Part shown: one piece after another, positions 52,594 through 61,757 of the stretch
Layout: the number at the start of each line of letters is the position of its first letter
Position numbering within the stretch: the stretch's first letter is position 1
Assembly (NCBI GenBank): GCA_038207585.1
Contig: JBBQZP010000026.1
Span: forward strand, 1 to 64,000
Source: JBBQZP01 sp038207585
GTDB lineage: Bacteria; Pseudomonadota; Alphaproteobacteria; Rhodobacterales; Rhodobacteraceae
Direction: 5' to 3'
Length of the DNA: 64,000 nucleotides
Made by a program: the position numbers and the translations under genes
Notes under the pieces: model-generated
Databases searched by the model: none
The model's input: the letters and a program-made list of their open reading frames with translations, nothing else
What the model was told of the DNA's origin: nothing

Positions 52594-53510
52594 TGACAGC
52601 GCAGATTTTCCATGACAGCGCCCATGATCGCGCCCCATCGGCAAAATGGTGGGCCGGGCGCGTGGCGATCTATGGCGCGCTGATCCTCTGGGCCGTGATC
52701 TGCCTGTTCCCGATCTATTGGACGATCACCACCAGCTTCAAGATGGCGCCGGATGTGATGAAGGGCCATATGGTGCCATGGTGGGATTTCACGCCCAAAT
52801 GGATCGGCTGGAAAAGCCTTGGCTTGTCGCCCGACACCATCGGCGCGCAATCGACGGTGCGCGATGAATTCATGCTGCGGTTCACCAATTCGGCGATCAT
52901 CTCGGTCAGCGCGTCACTTCTGGCGGTGATACTGGGCAGCCTTGCGGCCTACGGGCTGTCGCGGTTTTCCTACCGCTTCGGATATATGCGCAATTCGGAT
53001 ATCTCGTTCTTTTTCCTAAGCCAGTTGATCCTGCCACCTGTCGTTCTGGCCCTGCCCTTCCTTGTGCTTTACAAAGCGCTGGGGCTTTTGGACAGCCGCA
53101 TCGGGCTGATCCTGCTTTATACGCTCACCGTGCTGCCCATCGTGATCTGGATCATGCGCGATCAGTTTTCCGGCATCCCGACCGAGTTGGAAGAGGCGGC
53201 TTTGGTTGACGGGCTGTCAATCTGGGGCGCGTTTTTCACCATCGTTCTGCCCATCGCTTTGCCCGGCATGGTGGCGGCGCTGATATTGTCGCTGGTCCTG
53301 ACGTGGAACGAGTATTTCTTTGCCGCCCTGCTGACCTCGACCCATGCCAACACGTTGCCGGTGATGGTGGCCAGCCAGACCGGATCGCAGGGTATAAGCT
53401 GGTGGAGCATGGCCGCGCTGTCTTTCGCAGCCATCCTGCCCCTGATCGTGATCGGCATCGTGCTGGAGCGGTTCATCATCAAGGGCATGGCCGCCGGGGC
53501 CGTCAAGTAA
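52593..53510 (+). CDS. ABC sugar transporter permease (MalG type)
   Basis: A 305-residue inner-membrane permease with six spans. The EAA loop is ELEEAALVDGLSIWGAFFTI (about residues 195-215). The first base of its start is the last base of the previous stop, and its own stop overlaps the next start as TAATG. Confidence 0.93.
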   Translation: MTAQIFHDSAHDRAPSAKWWAGRVAIYGALILWAVICLFPIYWTITTSFKMAPDVMKGHMVPWWDFTPKWIGWKSLGLSPDTIGAQSTVRDEFMLRFTNSAIISVSASLLAVILGSLAAYGLSRFSYRFGYMRNSDISFFFLSQLILPPVVLALPFLVLYKALGLLDSRIGLILLYTLTVLPIVIWIMRDQFSGIPTELEEAALVDGLSIWGAFFTIVLPIALPGMVAALILSLVLTWNEYFFAALLTSTHANTLPVMVASQTGSQGISWWSMAALSFAAILPLIVIGIVLERFIIKGMAAGAVK

Positions 53511-53968
53511 TGCTGAAAGGCATGGATCAACGGTTGTCGGCCGAAGTGGTGCAGGTGCTGATGCTGATGGGGCATGGCGACGATCTGGTGATCTGCGATG
53601 TGAATCACCCCGCCGCCAGCATCGCCGCCGATACCACCTATGGCCGCCTGATCGACATGGCGGGCTGCGACATTCCCACGGCGGCACGCGCGGTGCTGTC
53701 GCTGATGCCGCTGGATACGTTTGTGGATGCACCCGTCACGCGGATGCAGGTGGTGGGCGATCCTGCCGCCGACATGCCGGTGTTCGGGCGGATGCAGGCG
53801 GTGATTGATGACGCCGAGGGGCGCGCGGTGCCGATGCAGGCGGTTGAACGCTTTGCGTTTTATCAGGCCGCGCGGCAGGCCTTCGCCATCATCCGCACTT
53901 CGGATTCCGGGCCTTATGGCTGTTTCATTCTGAAAAAAGGCGTGATCGACCTGCCACCGCTGGTCTGA
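53510..53968 (+). CDS. RbsD/FucU family sugar mutarotase (second copy)
   Basis: A 152-residue FucU-like mutarotase: MLKGMDQRLSAEVVQVLMLMGHGD, LSLMPLDTFVDAPVTRMQVV, and the end YGCFILKKGVI. About half of its residues look shared with the 47377 copy. It is coupled to the permease gene (TAATG). One copy per arm hints at two anomeric substrates or a duplication. Confidence 0.9.
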   Translation: MLKGMDQRLSAEVVQVLMLMGHGDDLVICDVNHPAASIAADTTYGRLIDMAGCDIPTAARAVLSLMPLDTFVDAPVTRMQVVGDPAADMPVFGRMQAVIDDAEGRAVPMQAVERFAFYQAARQAFAIIRTSDSGPYGCFILKKGVIDLPPLV

Positions 53969-53984
53969 TCCGAAAGGAGAGCCG

Positions 53985-55013
53985 ATGACACTGAAAACGC
54001 GCCACTGGGACAGGTTGGGCAATGGCGGGCTGACCTTTACCGAACTGGGCTTTGGCGCGGCCCCCATCGGCAACCTTTACCGCGCGATATCAGACGATGA
54101 CGCGCAGGCGGTGCTGCAGGCGGCATGGGATCAGGGCGTACGCTATTTCGACACCGCGCCGCTGTATGGGCTGGGCCTGTCGGAAACCCGGCTGAACCGC
54201 TTTTTGCGTGACAAACCGCGCGACGATTATGTGCTGTCATCCAAGATCGGGCGATTGCTGCGCCTGCCGGGTGCGGGAGAGGAGCGTGATTGCATCGGCA
54301 AGTTCTTTGACGTGCCGGACCGCAAGGAAGTCTACGATTACACCTATGACGGCGTCATGCGGTCGGTCGAGTTTTCGCTGGAACGGCTGGGATTGGACCG
54401 GATCGACATTCTGTTCGCGCATGATCTGGATGTGTTCAACCACAAGACTGATGCCGCCCTGCAAGCCAAGCTAAATGAGCTGATGGCGGGCGGCTATCGC
54501 GCTTTGGTGGAACTGCGCGATCAGGGGGTGATCACCGCGTTCGGGGCAGGCGTGAACGAATGGCAACCCTGCCAGTGGATGTTGGAGCATGGCGATTTCG
54601 ATCTGTTCCTACTGGCCGGGCGCTATACCCTGCTGGAGCAGGAGGCGCTGGAGTCGTTCCTGCCTATGGCACAAAAGCGCGGCGTGGGGGTGGTGATCGG
54701 CGGCCCCTATAACTCGGGTGTGCTGGCCACGGGTGCGAAACCGGGGGCGTTTTACAACTATGATCTAGCCCCGCAATGGGTGCTGGACCGCGTGGCAGAG
54801 ATTGAGATCGTCTGCACCCGCCACGGCGTGCGCATGGTCGATGCCGCGTTCCAGTTCTGCCTGCGCCATCCGGCGGTTGTGTCGGTCATTCCCGGCGGGC
54901 AAGGCGTGGCCGAGGTTGACGCCAATCTGGTGGCCGCAACGGCGCAGGTTCCGGCAGCCCTTTGGGACGATCTGAAGGCGACCGGCCTGATGCGCGCCGA
55001 CGCGCCGGTTTAG
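53985..55013 (+). CDS. Aldo/keto reductase, probable L-fucose (D-threo-aldose) 1-dehydrogenase
   Basis: A 342-residue AKR TIM barrel. Catalytic Asp-Tyr in VRYFDTAPLYGLGLSETRLNRF and His in DRIDILFAHDLDVF (about residue 145); the C-terminal SVIPGGQGVAEVDANL binds the cofactor. The subgroup oxidises aldoses such as L-fucose to lactones. AAGGAG precedes the ATG. The next gene is the broken lactonase. Confidence 0.88.
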   Translation: MTLKTRHWDRLGNGGLTFTELGFGAAPIGNLYRAISDDDAQAVLQAAWDQGVRYFDTAPLYGLGLSETRLNRFLRDKPRDDYVLSSKIGRLLRLPGAGEERDCIGKFFDVPDRKEVYDYTYDGVMRSVEFSLERLGLDRIDILFAHDLDVFNHKTDAALQAKLNELMAGGYRALVELRDQGVITAFGAGVNEWQPCQWMLEHGDFDLFLLAGRYTLLEQEALESFLPMAQKRGVGVVIGGPYNSGVLATGAKPGAFYNYDLAPQWVLDRVAEIEIVCTRHGVRMVDAAFQFCLRHPAVVSVIPGGQGVAEVDANLVAATAQVPAALWDDLKATGLMRADAPV

Positions 55014-55016
55014 GAC

Positions 55017-55845
55017 ATGATGATCAATGCGCATCAGCATTTCTGGCGGCCTGCGCGCGGTATCTACACCTGGATGCCCAAGGGTAATGCGGTGCCGGAC
55101 CGCGATTATCTGCCCGGTGATCTGGCGCCCGTGCCGGCGGCAAAAGGGGTGAAGCGGACGGTTATGGTGCAGGCGGCGGCGTCCATGCAGGAAACTGAAT
55201 ACATGTTGGGTCTGGCCGATGCGACGCCCTTTGTGGCGGGGGTTGTGGGCTGGGTCGATCTCGATAGCCCGCAAAATCTTCAGCAATTTGCCCCGGATTT
55301 GCTATCACCCGAAGTTTTGCGGCGTTCGGCCGATGATTCAGGATATTCTAGGTGACGACTGGATGCTGGCGATGCCGTACAATGGGGTTTTCGCGCGGTC
55401 TGCGACTTTGGGGTGACGTTTGACGCCTTGGGCTTTCCCCGGCATCTGCTGAAATTCCTAACGCTGGGCAGCCGCTATCCCGATATGCATATGGTGATCG
55501 ACCATTGCATGAAACCGCAAATCCATGTGAACCCCGACGGTTTTGACGACTGGGCCGATGGCATGTCGCGGCTGGCCGATACAGGGGCTTTCTGCAAATT
55601 CTCGGCTTTGGTGACGGAGTCCCGCGCCGATTGGGTGGTAAAGGATCTGCGCCCCTTACTCAAACCACATCCTTGCGGCCTTCGGACCAGAGCGCATCAT
55701 TTGGGGGTCGGATTGGCCGGTCTGCCTTTTGCTCGCCAGCTACGAAGGCTGGCTCAACGCCGCGCAAACCCTGACCGCCCACCTGCCCGCCGCAGCAAAA
55801 ACCCGCATCTTTGGCGGCACGGCGGCCGCGTTCTACGGCCTGTAA
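55017..55845 (+). pseudogene. Amidohydrolase (sugar lactonase-like) with three frameshifts
   Basis: The frame begins MMINAHQHFWRPARGIYTWM, the start of L-fuconolactonase-type amidohydrolases. Near 55310 an extra base (CCC) shifts to a frame reading PKFCGVRPMIQDILGDDW. Near 55393 a missing T in a T run shifts to FRAVCDFGVTFDALGFPRHL. Near 55665 an extra T shifts to the last part, NHILAAFGPERIIWGSDWP and on to FGGTAAAFYGL. All pieces of a 275-residue enzyme are present in order. Likely a pseudogene; base-call error is possible for any single site. Confidence 0.85.
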
Positions 55846-56807
55846 AGCGCATCGGCCACGATCCGCAGGCTTGCTGTCGCATCTTGCCGGGCAATCGCAT
55901 CCGCCAGCCCCGCGTGGCCCACCAGCCCCGCCGCAACCCCGCGCAACCGCTCGGTCATGCGGATGTTCATGCCCGCTTCCGCCACCGGATCAAGCCCGCC
56001 ATGATCGGGGAAAGTGTCAAAATAGATCACCCCGTCATAGCCCACACGCGCCAGTTCCACGAACAATTCCACCGTCTGCACCGGATGAACCGAGCCGACC
56101 ATAAGACCGTCGTCGCGCAGCCCGTAGCCATCATTCAGATGCACGCCCAGTATGCGCGAATGTCGCGCCACCATTGCCGCCGCCTGCGCCGGAATCTCGC
56201 CCGCGTAAAGCACATGCGCGAAATCCAGCGTGATGCCGGTATTCGCGCGGTTCACCTGCGCCAACGCCAGCAGGTTCGACGCGGCATCGGGCATCAGCGC
56301 ATAGGCGCGGGGCTCGTTCGGTTTGTATTCCACCGCGATATCAAGGGCGGGGTTGTGGTCGGCGACCTCGGCAATGGCGGCCACCGTATCATCCCACATG
56401 CGGGCATAATCGCCCTGAAAGCTGTAGTCGACTCCGTCCTGCCCCAGCCACAGCGTCATCACCTGCCCGCCCATCTCGGCCAGCGCATCAAGGCCGCGTT
56501 TGGTCACATCAATCGCATCGCGGCGCACACCTCGGTCAGGGTTGGTAAAGGCACCAAGGCGAAAACCGGGATTGGTGTAGTACCGCATCGCAAGGCCGTT
56601 CAGCGCCATGCCCTGCGCTGCCAGCAAGTCGGAAAGCTCTGCCGCCGCGTGATGCTCGAAATGATCGGGAAAGTTCAGATCGGCGGCATCAAGACCGCCC
56701 ACCTGCCCCGCCCGCGCGATCATGTCGGCAACAGTGGGTTTGCCAGGCAGCCCGATCTTGAACGCATTCAGGCGGGCGGCATAGCGCGGGCGGTTCGGGC
56801 GGGTCAT
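55833..56807 (-). CDS. Sugar phosphate isomerase/epimerase family protein
   Basis: A 324-residue xylose-isomerase-like TIM barrel. Metal ligands are suggested by IAVEYKPNEPRAYALM, ITLDFAHVLYAGEIP, HLNDGYGLRDDG and VIYFDTFPDHGGLDPV. It is similar in feel to L-rhamnose/L-sorbose isomerase-like TIM barrels; the exact substrate is unclear. Its 3' end overlaps the broken lactonase by 13 bases. Confidence 0.85.
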   Translation of the reverse strand: MTRPNRPRYAARLNAFKIGLPGKPTVADMIARAGQVGGLDAADLNFPDHFEHHAAAELSDLLAAQGMALNGLAMRYYTNPGFRLGAFTNPDRGVRRDAIDVTKRGLDALAEMGGQVMTLWLGQDGVDYSFQGDYARMWDDTVAAIAEVADHNPALDIAVEYKPNEPRAYALMPDAASNLLALAQVNRANTGITLDFAHVLYAGEIPAQAAAMVARHSRILGVHLNDGYGLRDDGLMVGSVHPVQTVELFVELARVGYDGVIYFDTFPDHGGLDPVAEAGMNIRMTERLRGVAAGLVGHAGLADAIARQDATASLRIVADALYRP

Positions 56808-56816
56808 GGTGGCCTT

Positions 56817-57548
56817 TCAGGGCTGGAAGAGATCGGGGCGAGTATGGGCCAGCGGCTCCAGAAATGACAGCAACTGGCGCAGATGCATACGGGTTGCATC
56901 GCGGGCGGCAGTCGGATCGCGAGCCTCGAACGCCGCCAACATGGCGTGATGTTCAGCCAGCGTATCGCGCACCCGGCCCGGCTGCGGCAAGATCAATTGT
57001 CGCGCACGATTCACATGAACCCACGCCGTATCGGCCAGTGTGCCCAGCCTGCGAAACCCGGTGAACGAAAGGATCAGCCCGTGCATCTGCGCGTCCATCT
57101 GGTAAAAACCTGCGACATCGCCATCGTCGATCAGCGCCTCTTGCACGCGCAGGTTCCGGCGCAGTTCGGTCAATTGGTCTTCGGTGATGACGGGCGCCAC
57201 AGCCTCGGCGGCGGCCACCTCCAGCGCCTCGCGCAGGAACGCGCCCTCGCGGATTTCCTCGATCGAAAAGCGCGCAACGAATGTTCCCGCCTGCGGGATC
57301 ACATCGACCAGCCCTTCCACCGCCAACCGGGCCACCGCCTCGGCCACGGGGCTGCGCGAGACGCCAAGTTCGGCGCAGATCGCAGGTTTGCGCATGATCT
57401 CGCCGGGGCGGTAAGTCAGATTCAGGATCGCGTCCTTCAGCGCCAGATAAACCCGCTGTGCCAATGATCCCGTGTAATTTTCGAGGCCACGCAGGGTGGC
57501 GCGCGGCGGGCTTTGTGCTTGCAGAAGGGGCGCATCCGCTTGTAACAT
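56817..57548 (-). CDS. GntR family regulator (FadR-type, FCD domain)
   Basis: A 243-residue regulator. The N-terminal winged helix (VYLALKDAILNLTYRPGEIM, LGVSRSPVAEAVARL) is followed by an all-helical FCD ligand domain with His and Asp metal ligands (MDAQMHGLILSF, EHHAMLAAF). Its ATG lies inside the predicted operator 57544-57561, so it likely represses itself. It would control the transporter and catabolic genes of the locus. Confidence 0.9.
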   Translation of the reverse strand: MLQADAPLLQAQSPPRATLRGLENYTGSLAQRVYLALKDAILNLTYRPGEIMRKPAICAELGVSRSPVAEAVARLAVEGLVDVIPQAGTFVARFSIEEIREGAFLREALEVAAAEAVAPVITEDQLTELRRNLRVQEALIDDGDVAGFYQMDAQMHGLILSFTGFRRLGTLADTAWVHVNRARQLILPQPGRVRDTLAEHHAMLAAFEARDPTAARDATRMHLRQLLSFLEPLAHTRPDLFQP

Positions 57549-57561
57549 ACTAACATGTTAG
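57544..57561. promoter_or_regulatory. Predicted GntR operator in the gntR-uxaA control region
   Basis: AACATACTAACATGTTAG, identical over 18 bases to 49606-49623. Its palindromic centre CTAACATGTTAG is at 57550-57561, in the 73-bp gap between divergent gntR and the UxaA-type gene, and it overlaps the annotated gntR start. Confidence 0.75.
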
Positions 57562-57621
57562 CTGGGGCCGCCGGTCTGTCAACCCGCCGCCCCAAGGACC
57601 GATCCGAAGGGTGGAATGGAC

Positions 57622-59136
57622 ATGTCAGGCGCGCGGGCAATCCGGCTGAATGCCGCAGATAACGTAATGATCGCGCTGACTGATCTTGCAGCGGGCGCGA
57701 TGGTGGATGGGGTCACCCTGCACCAACCCGTGCCGCGCGGCCACAAGGTTGCGGTGGCGGCGATAGCACCAGGCGCGCAGGTCATCCGCTACGGCCAGAT
57801 CATCGGCGCGGCAACCGGGGCGATTGCGGCGGGCGACCATGTGCATGTGCATAACCTTGGCATGGGCGAACATGATCAGGATTACGGCTTTGGCCTCGAT
57901 ATGGTGCCGCTGGTCAGGCCCAACACCGCACGGCATTTCATGGGGTACGCGCGGGCGGACGGCTCGGTGGGCACGCGGAATTATCTCGGAATTCTCACAT
58001 CGGTGAACTGCTCGGGTTCGGTCGCGCGATTTATCGCCGAGGCGGCAGAGCGGTCGGACTGGCTGGCCGAATTTCCCAATGTCGACGGCGTGGTGCCCAT
58101 CGTGCACGGCTCGGGCTGCGGGATGTCGGGCACGGACGAGGGCTATGCGACGCTGTTCCGCACCTTGCAGGGCTATGCCCGCAACCCCAATTTCGGCGGT
58201 ATTCTTCTGGTGGGGCTGGGGTGCGAGGTGATGCAGATCCCCGATCTGATCGGTGCCGGGCGGATGCGCAAGGACGGCAATTTCCGCTACATGACCATTC
58301 AGCAAACCGGCGGCACCCGCAAGACCATCGACAAGGGCCTGTCGGTCCTGCGCGAGATGGCCGAGGTGGCGAACCACGCGACGCGGACCCCGGCGGGGTT
58401 GGAGCATCTGATGGTCGGCATGCAATGCGGTGGGTCTGATGGCTATTCGGGCATCACCGCAAACCCCGCGTTGGGAGTTGCATCCGATATGCTGGTCGCG
58501 GCGGGGGGGACCACGATCCTGTCGGAAACCTCGGAAATCTACGGGGCAGAGCATCTTCTGACCCGCCGCGCTGTCAGCCGCGAAGTGGGCGAAAAGATCG
58601 TCGAACGCATCCGCTGGTGGGAGGATTACACCGCCCGCAACGGTGGCGAGATGGACAACAACCCCTCGCCCGGCAACAAGAAGGGTGGCCTTACGACGAT
58701 CCTTGAGAAATCATTGGGGGCTGTCGCCAAGGGTGGCACCGCCCCCCTGACGCAGGTCTACAAATTCGCCGAACCCATCACCGAACGCGGGTTCGTGTTC
58801 ATGGACAGCCCCGGTTACGACCCCTGCTCGGTCACCGGCCAGATCGCCTCTGGCGCGAACCTGATCGCCTTTACCACGGGGCGCGGGTCGGTGTCGGGCT
58901 ATAAGCCCACGCCATGTATCAAGCTGGCGACCAACACCGAAATGTATGACCGCATGGCCGAGGATATGGATATCAACTGCGGCGACATGATCAGCGGCGA
59001 CGTCAGCCTTGCTGCCAAAGGGGCCGAGATTTTCGAGCTTTTTCTTAAGGTTGCAAGCGGTTTTGAAACCAAATCCGAAGCGCTTGGCTTTGGCGGCGCG
59101 GAATTCGTGCCGTGGCAGATGGGCGCTGTGATGTAG
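57622..59136 (+). CDS. UxaA family (altronate dehydratase-like) hydrolyase
   Basis: A 504-residue sugar-acid dehydratase with the small SAF domain (RAIRLNAADNVMIAL, about residues 1-90) fused to the large UxaA domain (MGYARADGSVGTRNYLGI, GVVPIVHGSGCGMSG, GMQCGGSDGYSGITANPA, DSPGYDPCSVTGQIA). Conserved cysteines suit an iron site. In this locus it probably dehydrates fuconate or a similar acid. ATG 57622 has GGTGGA six bases away; ATG 57616 is the other choice. Confidence 0.9.
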   Translation: MSGARAIRLNAADNVMIALTDLAAGAMVDGVTLHQPVPRGHKVAVAAIAPGAQVIRYGQIIGAATGAIAAGDHVHVHNLGMGEHDQDYGFGLDMVPLVRPNTARHFMGYARADGSVGTRNYLGILTSVNCSGSVARFIAEAAERSDWLAEFPNVDGVVPIVHGSGCGMSGTDEGYATLFRTLQGYARNPNFGGILLVGLGCEVMQIPDLIGAGRMRKDGNFRYMTIQQTGGTRKTIDKGLSVLREMAEVANHATRTPAGLEHLMVGMQCGGSDGYSGITANPALGVASDMLVAAGGTTILSETSEIYGAEHLLTRRAVSREVGEKIVERIRWWEDYTARNGGEMDNNPSPGNKKGGLTTILEKSLGAVAKGGTAPLTQVYKFAEPITERGFVFMDSPGYDPCSVTGQIASGANLIAFTTGRGSVSGYKPTPCIKLATNTEMYDRMAEDMDINCGDMISGDVSLAAKGAEIFELFLKVASGFETKSEALGFGGAEFVPWQMGAVM

Positions 59137-59506
59137 CGCCGCAAAAACCTTGCGCATCGGCCAGTACTGGCTGATCCCGCTGGGTAAGGAAATTCGCACT
59201 TGCCCGAATCGTCCGACCGGTTCAACGTTATACAACTTGAAGCTGATTTTCCGACGCGAGTTTTTCCAACGTCTGCCTTTGATACGGGGCCCCGCATGTC
59301 CGACATTTTCGGCATAGACCTTCCCAACCTAAACCGCCCCGTCGCCGCTTTGTGCGGATCAATTCTCATGTGATGCCGCCGGGTGCATCCCGCATCCGGT
59401 TGCCACGCTGACGCTGCCTGAACGCCCCGCCGGGACGATCCGCTGATCATTGCACTGCCGAGGCTTTGGCCCGGTGACACTTCAGCCCGGCAAGGGAGCC
59501 ATTGCC
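59137..59506. other. Intergenic region before the eCIS locus
   Basis: 370 bp without a convincing gene on either strand. It carries the start of the eCIS transcript. I see no clear -10/-35 pair, tRNA or repeat; AAGGGAG near the right end is the sheath gene's ribosome-binding site. Confidence 0.5.
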
Positions 59507-61201
59507 ATGTATCAACACCCCGGCGTCTATATCGAACATGTCCCCTCCAACGCGTTGGCGATCGAGGCGGCGTCAACCTCTGAAACCGCCTTTGTCGGCC
59601 ACACACGACGCGGGGCACGCGTCACAGCGGCTGCGGGCAAGCCGGTCTTTGTGACCAACGCGGGCCAGTATGCGGCGGCCTTTGGGCCCTTGGGCGGCGG
59701 GCCGGGCGGCATCAAGAACGATAGCGCAAACCCTGATCCGATGGGCCATGCGGTCAACCTTTATTTCGCCAATGGCGGCACCAAAGCCTATATCGTGCCG
59801 GTCGCGAACACTGAAGGCACCGCCGCCACGCTGAACACCCCCGCCGTGCCTGCCATTCCTGCGGTGCCTGCCGTGCCTGCGGTGCCTGCAGCGGGAGGCA
59901 ACCCCGCCATCCCGGCAATTCCGGCCGTGCCTGCGGTGCCCGCCGTGGCCGCTCAGGTCGGGATCGAGTTCACCTCGAACGCCGTCAGCAAGCGGCTGGC
60001 GCTGACCGCCGCCTCATCAGGCGTGTGGTCCAACGGGATGATGGCCCGGCTGGAGGCGGGCGGGCTGGCCGGTGAATTCACCCTGCGCCTTGGCATCCAG
60101 CGCACCCAGGCCGCCAGCGTGCCGCTGCAAAGCGCCACGTTCGAGACAGTGCTGGAGGTGATCGCCGGGCTTAGCGGAACAAACGCCGAAATCGCGCAAA
60201 AGATCGGCCAGACCTCTGCCCTTGTGACCGCCGAGGTTACCGATGCGGGCGGCGGCAATGCCCTGCCCCGGGTCGCGCTGATGTCGGGCGGGGTCGACAG
60301 TGCGGCGCCCAATGCCGCTGATTATACCGCCGCCTTTGACCGGCTGCGCGATTATCGCACGGTGTCGATCATGCTTTTGCCGGGGCAGGTCTACGCCACC
60401 GGAACGACTGCCGCCACGATCTATGACAGCGCGATCACCCATGCCGAATTCATGCAGAACAGGCTGGTGATCCTTGATCCTGATCCGGCCGCGGTTCTGG
60501 TCTCGGCCGTGGATGTGCAGGCGGCGGCGCTGCCGACTTCGCCCTATGCGGTGTTTTATTATCCGCAGGTCACGGTTGCGAATCCCTATTACGATGCCGA
60601 TACGGCCCCCACGCTGCCGAAGTCGTTCAAGATCGGCGCGGCAGGTGTGGCGGCGGGGATGTGGGCGCGCATCGACGGCACGCGCGGCGTGTGGAAGGCC
60701 CCGGCGGGGCTGGAGGCGACGGTGCGCGGAACACTTGGGCCGACGATCCTGATCGGGAACGATCTGCAGGACAATCTGAACGAATGGGGCGTCAACTGCC
60801 TGCGCGCCATCATCGGGCCGACGGTCATCTGGGGCGCGCGCACGCTGGCGACCAAAGCCAAGCCGCAGTTTCGCTATGTGTCAGTCCGGCGCACGCAAAG
60901 CATGATCGGCGAGAGCCTGTATCGCGCGTTGCAGGCGGTGGTGTTTGAACCCAACGACCACAAGCTTTGGGGCGCTTTGCGCGCCTCGGTCGGTGATTTC
61001 ATGAACGGGCTGCACCGCGCCGGCGCGTTTCAGGGTGAAAAGGCGTCGGATGCGTATTTCGTGCGCTGCGGCCTTGGATCGACCATGACGCAGGGCGACA
61101 TCGACGGCGGCATCGTTCGGGTGGTGGTGGGGTTTGCGCCCCTGAAGCCCGCCGAATTCGTGGTGGTCGAAATTCAGCAGATCGTCGGGCAAACCGCCTG
61201 A
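59507..61201 (+). CDS. Contractile sheath protein of an eCIS / phage tail-like particle
   Basis: A 564-residue tail sheath protein. It opens with the family signature YQHPGVYIEHVPSNALAIEAAS, contains SETAFVGHTRRG and VNLYFANGGTKAYIVPV, and ends with TMTQGDIDGGIVRVVVGFAPLKPAEF then VVVEIQQI. Residues about 110-148 are a low-complexity insert of PAVPAIPAV repeats, probably in a surface loop. ATG 59507 has AAGGGAG ahead. The neighbours show an injection system, not a phage. Confidence 0.92.
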   Translation: MYQHPGVYIEHVPSNALAIEAASTSETAFVGHTRRGARVTAAAGKPVFVTNAGQYAAAFGPLGGGPGGIKNDSANPDPMGHAVNLYFANGGTKAYIVPVANTEGTAATLNTPAVPAIPAVPAVPAVPAAGGNPAIPAIPAVPAVPAVAAQVGIEFTSNAVSKRLALTAASSGVWSNGMMARLEAGGLAGEFTLRLGIQRTQAASVPLQSATFETVLEVIAGLSGTNAEIAQKIGQTSALVTAEVTDAGGGNALPRVALMSGGVDSAAPNAADYTAAFDRLRDYRTVSIMLLPGQVYATGTTAATIYDSAITHAEFMQNRLVILDPDPAAVLVSAVDVQAAALPTSPYAVFYYPQVTVANPYYDADTAPTLPKSFKIGAAGVAAGMWARIDGTRGVWKAPAGLEATVRGTLGPTILIGNDLQDNLNEWGVNCLRAIIGPTVIWGARTLATKAKPQFRYVSVRRTQSMIGESLYRALQAVVFEPNDHKLWGALRASVGDFMNGLHRAGAFQGEKASDAYFVRCGLGSTMTQGDIDGGIVRVVVGFAPLKPAEFVVVEIQQIVGQTA

Positions 61202-61243
61202 AAATCGCCCCTCAACCCATTTTGAAGACAGGAGATTACACAA

Positions 61244-61756
61244 ATGCCTGCACCGATGTTTCCAGCCAATGCGCATCGTTTCGACCCTTACCGCACCTTC
61301 AAATTTCAGGTGGTGATTGCGGGGAAATCCGTGGCGGGCCTGTCCAAGATGGGCGCGCTGAAAAAGACGACCGAGGTGGTGAACTGGCGCTCTGCCGGGG
61401 ATCCGTCGCATCAACGCTCCATGCCCGGCGGGACGAAGTTTGAAAACGTCACGCTGGAACAGGGGCTTTCGCACGATCCGGTGTTCGAGGAATGGGCGAA
61501 TTCGGTCAACAACGTGTCGGACGGTGACGCGGGCATGAGTCTGGTGAAATTCCGCCGCGACGTGGTGATCAACGTGCTGAACCTGCAGGGCGTGCCCGCG
61601 ATTTCGTACAAATTGCGCCGCGCCTGGGTGACGGAATATCAGGCCTTGCCGGAATTCGACGCGAATTCGATGAACGCTGTGGGCATCCAGACGCTGACGA
61701 TGGCCTATGAAGGCTTCGTGCGCGATCTGGCCGTCGCCGAACCCGCCGAGGCCTGA
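61244..61756 (+). CDS. Tail tube protein (T4 gp19-like)
   Basis: A 170-residue inner-tube protein. It has FDPYRTFKFQVVIAGKSVAG, GALKKTTEVVNWRSAGDPSH and WVTEYQALPEFDANSMNAVG, then QTLTMAYEGF near the end, as in gp19-like tube proteins of contractile injection systems. It follows the sheath gene by 42 bases with AGGAG before the ATG. Confidence 0.92.
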   Translation: MPAPMFPANAHRFDPYRTFKFQVVIAGKSVAGLSKMGALKKTTEVVNWRSAGDPSHQRSMPGGTKFENVTLEQGLSHDPVFEEWANSVNNVSDGDAGMSLVKFRRDVVINVLNLQGVPAISYKLRRAWVTEYQALPEFDANSMNAVGIQTLTMAYEGFVRDLAVAEPAEA

Positions 61757-61757
61757 C

